In this document: positions 51,680 through 60,110 of the stretch, one piece after another
Layout of the letters: each line of letters opens with the position of its first letter
How positions within the stretch are numbered: position 1 is the first letter of the stretch
Source of the DNA: Streptomyces althioticus
Lineage (GTDB): Bacteria > Actinomycetota > Actinomycetes > Streptomycetales > Streptomycetaceae
NCBI GenBank assembly: GCA_014649355.1
Contig: BMSW01000001.1
Location: forward strand, 1 to 64,000
Length of the DNA stretch: 64,000 nt
Reading direction: 5' to 3'
Position numbers and translations under genes: made by a program
Notes under the pieces: model-generated
The model's input: the letters and a program-made list of their open reading frames with translations, nothing else
Database searches by the model: none
Told to the model about the DNA's origin: nothing

Positions 51680-53425
51680 TCAGGCGAGGCGTACGGGCTT
51701 CTCCGGGCGTATGCCCTGCCGGGCGAGCCAGGTCCTGAGGCCCGCGGGGTCGCCGTCCTCGATGAGGGTCAGCACCTGGGGCGGGAGGTCCGTGGCGCGG
51801 GCGCCGCCGACGAGGAGCGTGGGCCCGTCGAGCCAGTCGAGGCCGGGGACGGCGCCCACGGTGTCCATCGCCGCGCAGCAGACCATCGCGGTGATGTGGT
51901 CGGCGAGGAGTTCCCGTCCGGTGCGGGGCGGCTGGAGAGGGAAGAGGGGAAGCGCGCGGTCGTCGCGGAGGGGGTCCGGATCGGACGCCGCGGCGGCCTG
52001 GGGGGCGGCGGCCGCGGCGGCCTCCTCGCGGGCCAGCTCGGCCGTGAGGCGCGCGGCGAGGGCGGCGCTGCGGGCGGTGCCGCCGCCCAGGTCGTCCTCG
52101 TCCGGGACGACGGCCGGGGCGGGCGCCGGGGGCAGGTCGGGCGTGGTGGACAGATGGGTCAGGACGCGGGCGAGCGTGGGGCCGTCGGGGGCCCGGGTCT
52201 CCTCGTCCGCGGGCGGGACGCGCAGGGCGTCGAGTATCCGGTGCAGGCGGGCGGCGTCGGTGCGCCACTTGCGGTCGACGACCTCCTCCGGATAGTCGCC
52301 CCAGTGGACCGGCGACCAGTCGGGGCCGGTCTCCGCCGGGCCGCCGTGGAAGAGGCGGGCGGCGAGCAGGGAGGTGGCCTCGTCGACCGCGCCGGGCTCC
52401 TCCAGCAGGTCGCAGGCGGGGCGCTCCCCGAGCCGGGAGGCGAACCCCTCGGCCAGCCGGTCCCGGCGGGACAGCTCGGTCAGGGCGGCGACCACGCCCG
52501 CGTTGAGCCGGGCGGGCCAGCGGCCCATCCGCCAGGCGGGCAGCGCCACCCGGGTCAGCAGCCGGTCCCAGCCCGCGTAGGCGAGGCCGACCTGCTCCTG
52601 GGCGACGATCCGCAGGCCGTAGTCCACGGCCTTGGCGCGCTCGGCCGCGGCGGCGGCGACCCCGCGCTCCATCTCGGCGGCGTGCACCCGGCTGCCGTGC
52701 AGCAGCAGGCGGGCCACCCGGCCGGCCCCGGCGAGCACCGCGCGGGTGACCGGCCCGCGGTCCGCCGCCGACGTGACGGCGACCGCGGCGTCCAGGCCCC
52801 GGACGAAGCGCCGGGCGGCGGCTATGTCCGGGTGCGCCGCCGGTCCCGTGCCGGCGACGACCGGGGCGAGCAGGGCGCGCAACTCGGCCACCCGCATCCA
52901 CCACAGGAACGGCGAGCCGATGACCAGCACGGGCGCGGCGGGCGCGCGGCGGGAGGGCCGGCCCGCGCGGGCCACGTCGTCGTGCTCCTCGGGCGGCGGG
53001 GGCGCGTGCGCCGGATGCGTACGGTCCTCCAGCCAGCTGTCGCAGTCCGGGGTGAGCGCTATCGCGGACGGCGCGGGGACGCCGAGGCGGTCGGCGAGGT
53101 CACGCACCATCCGGTACAGGTCCGGCGCCGACTCCTCGGCGATCGGCACGGTGGGGGTGACGGCGGGCCGGGCGCGGGCGACGACCAGGGCGACACCGGC
53201 GGCGAGCAGCAGCACCAGCACGGCGAGAGGGGTGACGATCCGGCGGGCCACGTCCCAGCCGGGGCCGGTCATGTGGCCGGTGGAGCCGCCGGCCAGGAGG
53301 ATCACCGCGGCGGCGGCGGGCAGCAGCGCGACGGCCAGCGCCCGGCTGCGGACCCGCAGCACGGCCAGCGCCCGGGCTCTGGCGCCCGGAGCACCCTGCT
53401 CCCTTCCCGCACCGCTCGTACTCAT
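51680..53425 (-). CDS. Membrane protein resembling a degenerate M48 peptidase
   Basis: 581 residues. Two transmembrane helices lie near residues 30-50 and 60-85. The region PVLVIGSPFLWWMRVAELRA followed by LLAPVVAG aligns in layout with M48 proteases (ring of I-G-x-P-L-L, then ELRA-x-LAHELGH), but HExxH is replaced by PVVAG. The rest is helical with an Ala-rich linker (about 455-490) and a C-terminal domain (RELLADHITAMVCCAAMDTV). ATG 53425 is taken as start. It is probably a non-catalytic scaffold or sensor in the membrane; function unknown. Confidence 0.65.
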   Translation of the reverse strand: MSTSGAGREQGAPGARARALAVLRVRSRALAVALLPAAAAVILLAGGSTGHMTGPGWDVARRIVTPLAVLVLLLAAGVALVVARARPAVTPTVPIAEESAPDLYRMVRDLADRLGVPAPSAIALTPDCDSWLEDRTHPAHAPPPPEEHDDVARAGRPSRRAPAAPVLVIGSPFLWWMRVAELRALLAPVVAGTGPAAHPDIAAARRFVRGLDAAVAVTSAADRGPVTRAVLAGAGRVARLLLHGSRVHAAEMERGVAAAAAERAKAVDYGLRIVAQEQVGLAYAGWDRLLTRVALPAWRMGRWPARLNAGVVAALTELSRRDRLAEGFASRLGERPACDLLEEPGAVDEATSLLAARLFHGGPAETGPDWSPVHWGDYPEEVVDRKWRTDAARLHRILDALRVPPADEETRAPDGPTLARVLTHLSTTPDLPPAPAPAVVPDEDDLGGGTARSAALAARLTAELAREEAAAAAAPQAAAASDPDPLRDDRALPLFPLQPPRTGRELLADHITAMVCCAAMDTVGAVPGLDWLDGPTLLVGGARATDLPPQVLTLIEDGDPAGLRTWLARQGIRPEKPVRLA

Positions 53426-53640
53426 GGCCCGCCCTCACCCCCTCCCGGCGCCTGACACGGTCCTGGCTTGCCCATGCCCCCACTGTGGCACCCGCCACCG
53501 ACATCGCAATGCCGGTGGGCCAAGTGCCGGAACGCTTGCGCGGCACCCTAGTTGGGGCCCCGGCCCCCGTCAGCCGGATGGCACATCGCTCACTCGATGG
53601 AATGGCTTTGGGGAGAGGTGGTCGACGGACGGCAAGGGTC

Positions 53641-53671
53641 AGGCCCCGGATCCTGGAGGGATCCGGGGCCT
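53641..53671 (-). terminator. Terminator after purD
   Basis: Perfect thirteen-base arms AGGCCCCGGATCC / GGATCCGGGGCCT with a five-base loop, 29 bases past the purD stop. Confidence 0.8.
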
Positions 53672-53699
53672 GTGGTGACCTGGGCGTCGTGCGGGCCGG

Positions 53700-54953
53700 T
53701 TACGCGCCCTCCGCCGCCTTCCGCGCGATGTCGGTGCGGTGCTGGGAGCCGTCGAGGCGGATACGGGAGACGGCACGGTAGGCGCGGTCGCGGGCCTCGG
53801 TGAGGTCCTCGCCGGTCGCCGTCACGGACAGCACGCGCCCGCCCGCGCTGACGACCGTGTCGCCCTCGAGCCGGGTCCCGGCGTGCAGGACGTACGCGTG
53901 CGGGGCGTCCTGGGCGGCGACCTCGTCGAGGCCGGTGATCGGGTCGCCGGTGCGCGGGGTGCCGGGGTAGTTGTGCGAGGCGACGACCACGGTGACCGCG
54001 GCCTCGTCGCTCCAGCGGAGCGGCTCCAGGTGGGCGAGGTTGCCGGTGGCGGCGGCCATCAGCAGCCCGGCCAGCGGGGTCTTCAGGCGGGCCAGGACCA
54101 CCTGGGTCTCCGGGTCGCCGAACCGGGCGTTGAACTCGATCACGCGCACACCGCGCGAGGTGATCGCGAGACCGGCGTAGAGCAGACCGGAGAACGGCGT
54201 GCCACGGCGGCGCATCTCGTCCACGGTCGGCTGGAGCACGGTCTGGAGGACCTCGTCGACCAGTTTGGGGTCGGCCCAGGGCAGCGGGGAGTACGCCCCC
54301 ATGCCGCCGGTGTTCGGGCCCTCGTCGCCGTCCAGCGCGCGCTTGAAGTCCTGCGCGGGCTGGAGGGGCACGACGGTCTCGCCGTCGGTGACCGCGAAGA
54401 GGGAGACCTCGGGGCCGTCGAGGAACTCCTCCACGACGACACGCTCACAGGCGGCGGCGTGCGCGCGGGCCGCCTCCAGGTCGTCGGTCACGACGACGCC
54501 CTTGCCGGCCGCGAGCCCGTCGTCCTTCACGACGTAGGGGGCGCCGAAGGCCTTGAACGCCGCGTCGGCCTCGTCGGGGGTGGTGCAGACGTAGGAGCGG
54601 GCGGTGGGTACTTCGGCGGCCGCCATCACGTCCTTCGCGAAGGCCTTGGAGCCCTCGAGCCGCGCGGCCTCCTTGGAGGGGCCGAAGACGGGGATGCCCG
54701 CTTCGCGCACGGCGTCGGCGACCCCGGCGACCAGGGGCGCCTCGGGGCCGACCACCACGAGGTCCGCGCCCAGCCGCACGGCCAGCGCGGACACGGCGGC
54801 GCCGTCGAGGGCGTCGACCTGGTGCAGCTCGGCGACCTCGGTGATGCCGGCGTTGCCGGGCGCGCAGTGCAGCGCGGTGACATCGGGGTCGAGGGACAGG
54901 GAGTGGCACAGGGCGTGTTCGCGGGCGCCGCTGCCGATGACGAGGACCTTCAC
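53700..54953 (-). CDS. purD: Phosphoribosylamine-glycine ligase (GAR synthetase)
   Basis: 417 residues with the N-terminal [14 protein letters not shown] motif, an ATP-grasp core ([47 protein letters not shown]) and the conserved RFGDPETQ segment. It makes GAR in step two of purine synthesis. It is alone on its strand, with a three-copy 23-bp repeat in its upstream region. Length and start (ATG 54953) fit the family. Confidence 0.97.
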   Translation of the reverse strand: MKVLVIGSGAREHALCHSLSLDPDVTALHCAPGNAGITEVAELHQVDALDGAAVSALAVRLGADLVVVGPEAPLVAGVADAVREAGIPVFGPSKEAARLEGSKAFAKDVMAAAEVPTARSYVCTTPDEADAAFKAFGAPYVVKDDGLAAGKGVVVTDDLEAARAHAAACERVVVEEFLDGPEVSLFAVTDGETVVPLQPAQDFKRALDGDEGPNTGGMGAYSPLPWADPKLVDEVLQTVLQPTVDEMRRRGTPFSGLLYAGLAITSRGVRVIEFNARFGDPETQVVLARLKTPLAGLLMAAATGNLAHLEPLRWSDEAAVTVVVASHNYPGTPRTGDPITGLDEVAAQDAPHAYVLHAGTRLEGDTVVSAGGRVLSVTATGEDLTEARDRAYRAVSRIRLDGSQHRTDIARKAAEGA

Positions 54954-55069
54954 GGGGGTCAGCCTAACGGCAGACGGCGGGCACGCTTTGTGCGGGCTTC
55001 CGAAGGGGCGGGGAGCGCAGTGTTGTGTGTTCCTCCGAACGAGCTGGTCAGGGCGTTGCCGGAGCCGGG

Positions 55070-55138
55070 GTGCGGACGGTTGCCGCGACCGGGTGCGGAC
55101 GGTTGCCGCGACCGGGTGCGGACGGTTGCCGCGACCCG
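55070..55138. repeat. Three tandem 23-bp repeats between dnaX and purD
   Basis: The unit is GTGCGGACGG followed by TTGCCGCGACCGG and recurs at 55070, 55093 and 55116 with no mismatches apart from the last boundary. It lies 117-185 bases upstream of purD. A 23-bp period is about two helical turns. Confidence 0.85.
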
Positions 55139-55178
55139 GGTGTGGATAGCGGGGCCCTGCCCGTCGTACTCGCCCGTG

Positions 55179-57476
55179 CTACTCGTTCGTGATCTCCTCG
55201 ACCACCGTCGCGCCCAACTCCCGGACGAGGAGCTCCTTGCCGGAGAGGGCTGACTCGTCGAGGTCGGGGTCGTCGTCCTCCGGGATGTCGTCCTCGGGCG
55301 AGACCGGGGGCGGCTCGGGGGCGGCGGGCCGGGAGGGGGCCGCCGGGGCGGGCGCCGAGGGCGCGGAGGACGGAGACGCGGGGGCCGGCGGCTGGGGGGC
55401 GGAGGGGCTTCGGGTGTCGCCGGAGCCGCCGCTCGGTGCTCCGTAACCACCACCACCGGGTGCTCCGTAGCCGCCGCCACCGCCACGGCCGCCGGACGGG
55501 CCGCCCGCGGGGCCGGACGCGGCCGGGGTGCCACCGCCGGACGGGTCGACGACCGCTTCGATCTTCCACTGCACGTTGAACTGCTCGGTCAGCGCCTGAC
55601 GCAGCACGTCCTCGCTGCCGCTGCTGAGGAAGTTGTCGCGGGCGCCCGCGTTCACGAAGCCGAGCTGGAGCGTCGTGCCGTCGAAGCCGGTCACCTGGGC
55701 GTTCTGACTGAGCAGGATCCAGGTGAAGCGGCGGCGGTTCTTGACCGTCTCCAGGATGTTCGGCCACAGCATGCGGGGGTCGAGGCCGCCGCCTCCGCCG
55801 CCGGACGGAGCGGGGGGTGTGGCGGGCGCCGAGGGCCCCGAGGGCGCGGACGGAGCCGCGGGGGCCGGCGGGGCGGTGGACTGCGGTGCCTGGGACCTGC
55901 TCGCGCCACCGCCCGCGGAGGCGGCCGTGGGCCAGCCGCCGGGCCGCCGTCCCGCGCCGCCGCCGCCCGCCGGGGCGGCGGTGGGCCAGGCGCCGGGGGC
56001 GGGGGTGGCGGGTGCCGACGGAGCGGGTGCCGGTGCGGCGGCCGCCGGGGGTGTCTGGAGGGCGGGGGGCGGAGTCGGGGCGGGAGCCTGCGCCTGGGGC
56101 TGAGGCTGGGGTTGTGGCTGCGTCTGGGCCGGAGGAGTCACGGGCGACGGAGGCGTCGGCTGGCCCTGTGCCCGTACGGCGGCGCGGGCCGCGGCGGGGC
56201 CGCCGCCGGGCTCGACGACGTCGTGCGCGGCCGGAGCGGCCGCCCCCTGGTGGGCCTCCGGGCCGGGGACGTACCCCATGGCGGGAACGCCGGCGGCGGC
56301 ACCGCCCGCGGAGAACTGAACCCCGCGCTCGATGCGGTCGAGCCGGGCCATCAGCGAGCGCTCGTCGCCGTACGCGGCGGGCAGCAGCACGCGCGCGCAG
56401 ATCAGCTCCAGCTGGAGCCGGGGCGAGGTGGCGCCGCGCATCTCGGTGAGACCCTCGTTGACGATGTCGGCGGCGCGGCCGAGCTCGGCGGGCCCGAACG
56501 TGCCGGCCTGCGCCTGCATGCGCTCGAGCACGTCGGCGGGGGCGTCGATGAGGCCCTTGTCCGCGGCGTCGGGGACCGCGGCCAGGATCACGAGGTCGCG
56601 CAGCCGCTCCAGCAGGTCGGCGACGAAACGGCGCGGGTCGTTGCCGCCCTCGATCACCCGGTCGACGACCTCGAAGGCGGCGGCGCCGTCACCGGTGGCG
56701 AAGGCCTCGACGACGGAGTCGAGCAGCGAGCCGTCGGTGTAACCGAGCAGGGAGGTGGCCATGGCGTACGTCACGCCCTCCTCCCCGGCGCCGGCGAGCA
56801 GCTGGTCCATGACGGACATGGAGTCACGCACGGAACCGGCGCCGGCCCGCACCACCAGCGGCAGCACGCCCTCCTCGACGGCGATGCCCTCCTTCGCGCA
56901 CACCTCGCCGAGGTACTCGCGGAGCGTGCCGGGCGGCACCAGCCGGAACGGGTAGTGGTGCGTGCGCGACCGGATCGTCCCGATGACCTTCTCGGGCTCG
57001 GTGGTCGCGAAGATGAACTTCAGATGCTCCGGCGGCTCCTCGACGACCTTGAGCAGCGCGTTGAAGCCGGCCGACGTGACCATGTGGGCCTCGTCGATGA
57101 TGTAGATCTTGTACCGGCTGGACGCGGGCCCGAAGAACGCCTTCTCCCGCAGGTCACGGGCGTCGTCCACACCACCGTGCGAAGCGGCGTCGATCTCGAT
57201 GACGTCGATCGAACCGGGGCCGTTGCGCGCGAGGTCGCGGCAGGACTGGCAGGTGCCGCACGGGGTGGGGGTGGGTCCCTGCTCGCAGTTCAGGCAGCGC
57301 GCGAGGATCCGCGCGCTGGTCGTCTTGCCGCAGCCGCGGGGCCCGCTGAACAGGTACGCGTGATTGACCCGGTTGTTCCGCAGGGCCTGCTGCAGCGGGT
57401 CGGTGACATGCTCCTGCCCGATGACCTCGGCGAAGGACTCGGGTCGGTAGCGGCGGTACAGCGCGAGAGACGACAC
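55179..57476 (-). CDS. dnaX: DNA polymerase III tau/gamma subunit
   Basis: 765 residues. The AAA+ clamp-loader module shows Walker A SGPRGCGKTTSARILA, a four-Cys zinc site (RCLNCEQGPTPTPCGTCQSC), Walker B YIIDEAHMVT and sensor/SRC RSRTHHYPFR. A collar domain is followed by a long Ala/Pro/Gln linker (about 430-590). A folded block (LWPNILETVKNRRRFTWILL) and an acidic C-terminus ending LGATVVEEITNE complete it. It loads the sliding clamp and ties helicase to polymerase. GTG 57476 has no ribosome site but TATAAC nine bases upstream, suggesting an essentially leaderless mRNA. No obvious frameshift slippery site for gamma was seen. Confidence 0.95.
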   Translation of the reverse strand: MSSLALYRRYRPESFAEVIGQEHVTDPLQQALRNNRVNHAYLFSGPRGCGKTTSARILARCLNCEQGPTPTPCGTCQSCRDLARNGPGSIDVIEIDAASHGGVDDARDLREKAFFGPASSRYKIYIIDEAHMVTSAGFNALLKVVEEPPEHLKFIFATTEPEKVIGTIRSRTHHYPFRLVPPGTLREYLGEVCAKEGIAVEEGVLPLVVRAGAGSVRDSMSVMDQLLAGAGEEGVTYAMATSLLGYTDGSLLDSVVEAFATGDGAAAFEVVDRVIEGGNDPRRFVADLLERLRDLVILAAVPDAADKGLIDAPADVLERMQAQAGTFGPAELGRAADIVNEGLTEMRGATSPRLQLELICARVLLPAAYGDERSLMARLDRIERGVQFSAGGAAAGVPAMGYVPGPEAHQGAAAPAAHDVVEPGGGPAAARAAVRAQGQPTPPSPVTPPAQTQPQPQPQPQAQAPAPTPPPALQTPPAAAAPAPAPSAPATPAPGAWPTAAPAGGGGAGRRPGGWPTAASAGGGASRSQAPQSTAPPAPAAPSAPSGPSAPATPPAPSGGGGGGLDPRMLWPNILETVKNRRRFTWILLSQNAQVTGFDGTTLQLGFVNAGARDNFLSSGSEDVLRQALTEQFNVQWKIEAVVDPSGGGTPAASGPAGGPSGGRGGGGGYGAPGGGGYGAPSGGSGDTRSPSAPQPPAPASPSSAPSAPAPAAPSRPAAPEPPPVSPEDDIPEDDDPDLDESALSGKELLVRELGATVVEEITNE

Positions 57477-57534
57477 GTCTACGAGGTTATAGGCGCGCAC
57501 CGACAACCGGACCGGCCCGCCGGGGAACGCAAGC

Positions 57535-57620
57535 GCCCCCCACGCACCCGCCAGAGCCAACCTACCCTTGCTGCCTTCCGGCCCTGGGGGAGTTCAGTCA
57601 GATAGCGCCGCGTGAGGGGC
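57535..57620 (-). ncRNA. ffs: SRP RNA (small bacterial 4.5S type)
   Basis: On the minus strand the universally conserved tip CCAGGGCCGGAAGGCAGCAA is present, flanked by complementary arms: GCCCCTCACGC (57610-57620) pairs with GCGTGGGGGGC (57535-57545). It folds as a single hairpin that binds Ffh for co-translational membrane targeting. It lies directly upstream of dnaX, as in other Streptomyces. Confidence 0.93.
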
Positions 57621-57696
57621 TACGCAGAGGCTACCTCATCCGCCGGGCAGGGAACGAGTTCGCGAGCACTCCTCTCGGTCATGTAATGTTTCCGGC

Positions 57697-57784
57697 GGAG
57701 GATTCGCCTAGAGGCCTAGGGCGCACGCTTGGAAAGCGTGTTGGGGGCAACCCCTCACGAGTTCGAATCTCGTATCCTCCGCCA
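57697..57784 (+). tRNA. tRNA-Ser (GGA), CCA encoded
   Basis: Class II tRNA with a long variable arm (TTGGGGGCAACCCCTCAC), anticodon GGA in TTGGAAA, acceptor GGAGGAT / ATCCTCC and discriminator G. It is followed by a genomically encoded CCA, unlike the other tRNAs here. TAATGT (57684-57689) is a likely -10. Confidence 0.94.
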
Positions 57785-57804
57785 GTGCCTCACCGGGCAC
57801 GAAG

Positions 57805-57840
57805 TCGAAGGGCCCCACCGTTCGCGGTGGGGCCCTTCGA
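57805..57840 (+). terminator. Terminator after tRNA-Ser
   Basis: TCGAAGGGCCCCACCG-TTCG-CGGTGGGGCCCTTCGA: a perfect 16-base stem with a TTCG tetraloop. Confidence 0.92.
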
Positions 57841-57998
57841 CGTTGCCCGACTCCACCCGTCGAGCGTGACCCCCGTCACATGCACGGGGAGGCTTTGTGG
57901 CCGCGCCTGCCCAGGTCAGCGGCGTGACGCGGTCGTCGCCGTCCCAGTCTGTGCCCACGGACACAGCGGGCGCGGCGCACAAAGGCGCATACTGAGCC

Positions 57999-58220
57999 AT
58001 GACCAAGCCCTCGGCGCCGAAGCGTCATCTGCCCACCAGCCCCTTCAAGGCCCCGGTCGCACCGGCCCCCAAGCACTTCGACACCGGTGATCAGGTCACC
58101 CACGACGTGTACGGCCTCGGCCGGGTGGTCGGCATCGAGGACGGAGTCGCGGCACTCGTGGACTTCGGCTCGTCGCAGATGCGGATCCTGAGCCCGTACC
58201 CCAAGATGACCAAGCTCTAG
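57999..58220 (+). CDS. Small Tudor-like protein resembling the UvrD/PcrA C-terminal tail
   Basis: 73 residues. After a basic Pro-rich N-terminus comes HFDTGDQVTHDVYGLGRVVG, then IEDGVAALVDFG and RILSPYPKMTKL. The pattern V-x-H-x-x-[FY]-G-x-G-x-V...VDFG...KL is that of the C-terminal Tudor-like region of UvrD/PcrA helicases, which binds RNA polymerase, and of CarD-like folds. A stand-alone copy may contact RNA polymerase or DNA repair factors; this is inference. CATACT lies five bases ahead of the ATG, so a leaderless transcript is likely. Confidence 0.8.
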   Translation: MTKPSAPKRHLPTSPFKAPVAPAPKHFDTGDQVTHDVYGLGRVVGIEDGVAALVDFGSSQMRILSPYPKMTKL

Positions 58221-58265
58221 GACCACCGTGCCCGCTCCGGGCACGCCAGGCCCGCTCAGTGGCCT

Positions 58266-58466
58266 GTGACGAAAGGCAGACCTCTCATCGACTCCACATC
58301 GCTGTTCTCGGCCCCGACCGGGCAGGCACGCAGCTCCACCGGATCGCCGCGTCCGACGACGCAGCCGTTCCAGGCTCCGGACTTCGGCGAGGACGAGACC
58401 CTCTGGACCGAGGACGCGCAGCAGCCCGCCCCGGACACGCACGCGCGGCGTCCCAGGTCGGCCTAG
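58266..58466 (+). CDS. Small hypothetical protein
   Basis: 66 residues beginning with GTG (TKGRPLIDSTSLFSAPTGQA). It is disordered, rich in Ser/Pro/Thr, with an acidic patch FGEDETLWTEDAQQ. Third codon positions are mostly G or C, supporting coding, but no ribosome site or known relative is evident. A minus-strand frame overlaps it with weaker support. Confidence 0.4.
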   Translation: MTKGRPLIDSTSLFSAPTGQARSSTGSPRPTTQPFQAPDFGEDETLWTEDAQQPAPDTHARRPRSA

Positions 58467-58554
58467 CGACGGTGGCGACCCGGCAACGTCGCGCACGGAA
58501 AACTGCCGTGGCCGGGACAAGCCCGCGTAAGTGAGGCGATGGCACGCTCCCCGC

Positions 58555-60096
58555 ATGAGCAGCGTGCCTGAAGTGACGTGCCGTACCCGCTCGAAGCGGC
58601 TTCCGTGGTTCTTCGTCGCCGCCGGTGCGGCCGGGTTGCTCCTGGTGGTGGCCCGCCTCGTGATCACGGGCGGGCCCCCCGACCGGTGGGTGCTCATCGG
58701 TCTTCTTCTCATGCCGCTGGGTGTCGGCGGCATGTACGCCGCCGTCGTCCGCGTGCACGCCGACGCGGACGGACTGTCGTACCGCACGCTGCTGCGCCGC
58801 CGCGGCGCCCGGTGGGAGGACATCGCGGACGTGCGGGTGAACCTGCAGCGCGGCCGTCACAGCGACATCCACCGCGTCGAGGTCGTGACGCGCGGCGGTG
58901 CCGTCTGGCGTCTGCCTCTGCCGGTGGGCCCGTCCTCCGAGGGACAGGACACCTTCGACGGCACCGTCGAGGAGCTGCGCGCGCTGCACCGGCGGTGCGG
59001 CACACCCGAGTCGGACCATCTCGTCGTGATCACCGTCCGCACGGCCGGGCGCCGTGGCGGCCTGCCGGCCGTGGTGTGCGCCCTGTTCCTCGCGGGCGCC
59101 GCGCTGGCCGCGTGGTTCGTGCCGGTGGTGGCGGAGACCAAGCTGGCATGGACGTCGGCCGCCCCGTGCGCGGCGGAGGGCGCAGCGCACGACCGGGACT
59201 GCCTGACGACGCTGTCCTCCGTGATCGCCCGCACCGAGGTGGAGAGGGGCAAGGGCAACAGCTACCTCTACTTCGCCGGCGGACGGCCGATCGACCGGCT
59301 GGCGGTGTCGAGGGAGGGGGCTCGGGGCTTCGAGGCGGGCGACCGTGTCCGACTCACCGTGTGGCGCGGTCAGGTGCGGGAGGTCGTCGGCGAGGAGCAC
59401 GCGTGGCGCGAGCACTTCCCCGCCTCCGGTGAGGTCACCGTGGTCGCGGCGCTGTGCGTGCTGGCGGCCGGCATGACGGGCGGCGTGATCGTGCAGCGCC
59501 GTCGCGGACGCCGCCTCCCCGCCGACGAGGTCATGCCGTCGTCGGCACCGTTCGCCGGCGCCGCCGTCGGCACGGCCGTGTGGGCGCTGCCGTACTGCTA
59601 CCAGCACCCGACCCTCGTGCCGGACACCTCCGGGGACGTCGTCTGGGCCGGTCTCGGATCGCTGGCCTCGCTCGCCCTCGTCGTCCGGGCCTGGCGCGCG
59701 ACCCGCGTCCGCCCGCCCGGGACGCCGGACGGCACACCCCTGGACGACGAGGACGTCTTCCTGCCCGCCCGGTTCCTGGAATCCACGGACTACAACCCCA
59801 ACGGCTTCGGCACCCACATCGTCCTCGGCGCCGACGGGCCCGCCGTCACGCCCCACCCGGGCCCGGGCCGCTTCGCGGCACGCCCGATCCCGGTGGAGCG
59901 GCTCGTCGTCAGGACGGTCCGCCGTCCACGCGGCGGCGACGGCGACACCGTGCCGAAGAGCTGGGACGTCGCCGAACTGGGCGACGGGGACAGGGTGATC
60001 CGCCTCGCGGCCGCCCCTGCCCACCTGGGCCGGATACTGCGGGCCTTCACCGCCACCGACGAGGCTGCGCCCGCCGGAGGTCCGGGCGAGAGGTAG
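58555..60096 (+). CDS. Multi-pass membrane protein with PH-like domain
   Basis: 513 residues. Two helices near the N-terminus (WFFVAAGAAGLLLVVARLVI; WVLIGLLLMPLGVGGMYAAV) precede a PH/bPH2-like beta region (HADADGLSYRTLLRRRGARW, VEVVTRGGAVWRLPLP). Further helices lie near 175-195 and 300-385, and a cytoplasmic C-terminal domain with a second PH-like strand pattern follows. An extracytoplasmic segment with two Cys (APCAAEG...RDCLTT) lies between. ATG 58555 is chosen. It resembles the many uncharacterised PH-domain membrane proteins of Streptomyces. Confidence 0.75.
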   Translation: MSSVPEVTCRTRSKRLPWFFVAAGAAGLLLVVARLVITGGPPDRWVLIGLLLMPLGVGGMYAAVVRVHADADGLSYRTLLRRRGARWEDIADVRVNLQRGRHSDIHRVEVVTRGGAVWRLPLPVGPSSEGQDTFDGTVEELRALHRRCGTPESDHLVVITVRTAGRRGGLPAVVCALFLAGAALAAWFVPVVAETKLAWTSAAPCAAEGAAHDRDCLTTLSSVIARTEVERGKGNSYLYFAGGRPIDRLAVSREGARGFEAGDRVRLTVWRGQVREVVGEEHAWREHFPASGEVTVVAALCVLAAGMTGGVIVQRRRGRRLPADEVMPSSAPFAGAAVGTAVWALPYCYQHPTLVPDTSGDVVWAGLGSLASLALVVRAWRATRVRPPGTPDGTPLDDEDVFLPARFLESTDYNPNGFGTHIVLGADGPAVTPHPGPGRFAARPIPVERLVVRTVRRPRGGDGDTVPKSWDVAELGDGDRVIRLAAAPAHLGRILRAFTATDEAAPAGGPGER

Positions 60097-60110
60097 CTCT
60101 CGCCCTGCCC

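Noticed and set aside
49883..53455. 1190-residue plus-strand frame across purC, the DMFase-like gene and the M48-like gene
   Set aside because: It is antisense to three supported genes, has Arg/Gly/Ala-biased composition and no ribosome site.
55179..57476. Programmed frameshift in dnaX producing gamma
   Set aside because: No A-rich slippery heptamer with downstream stem was seen near the end of the AAA+ module.
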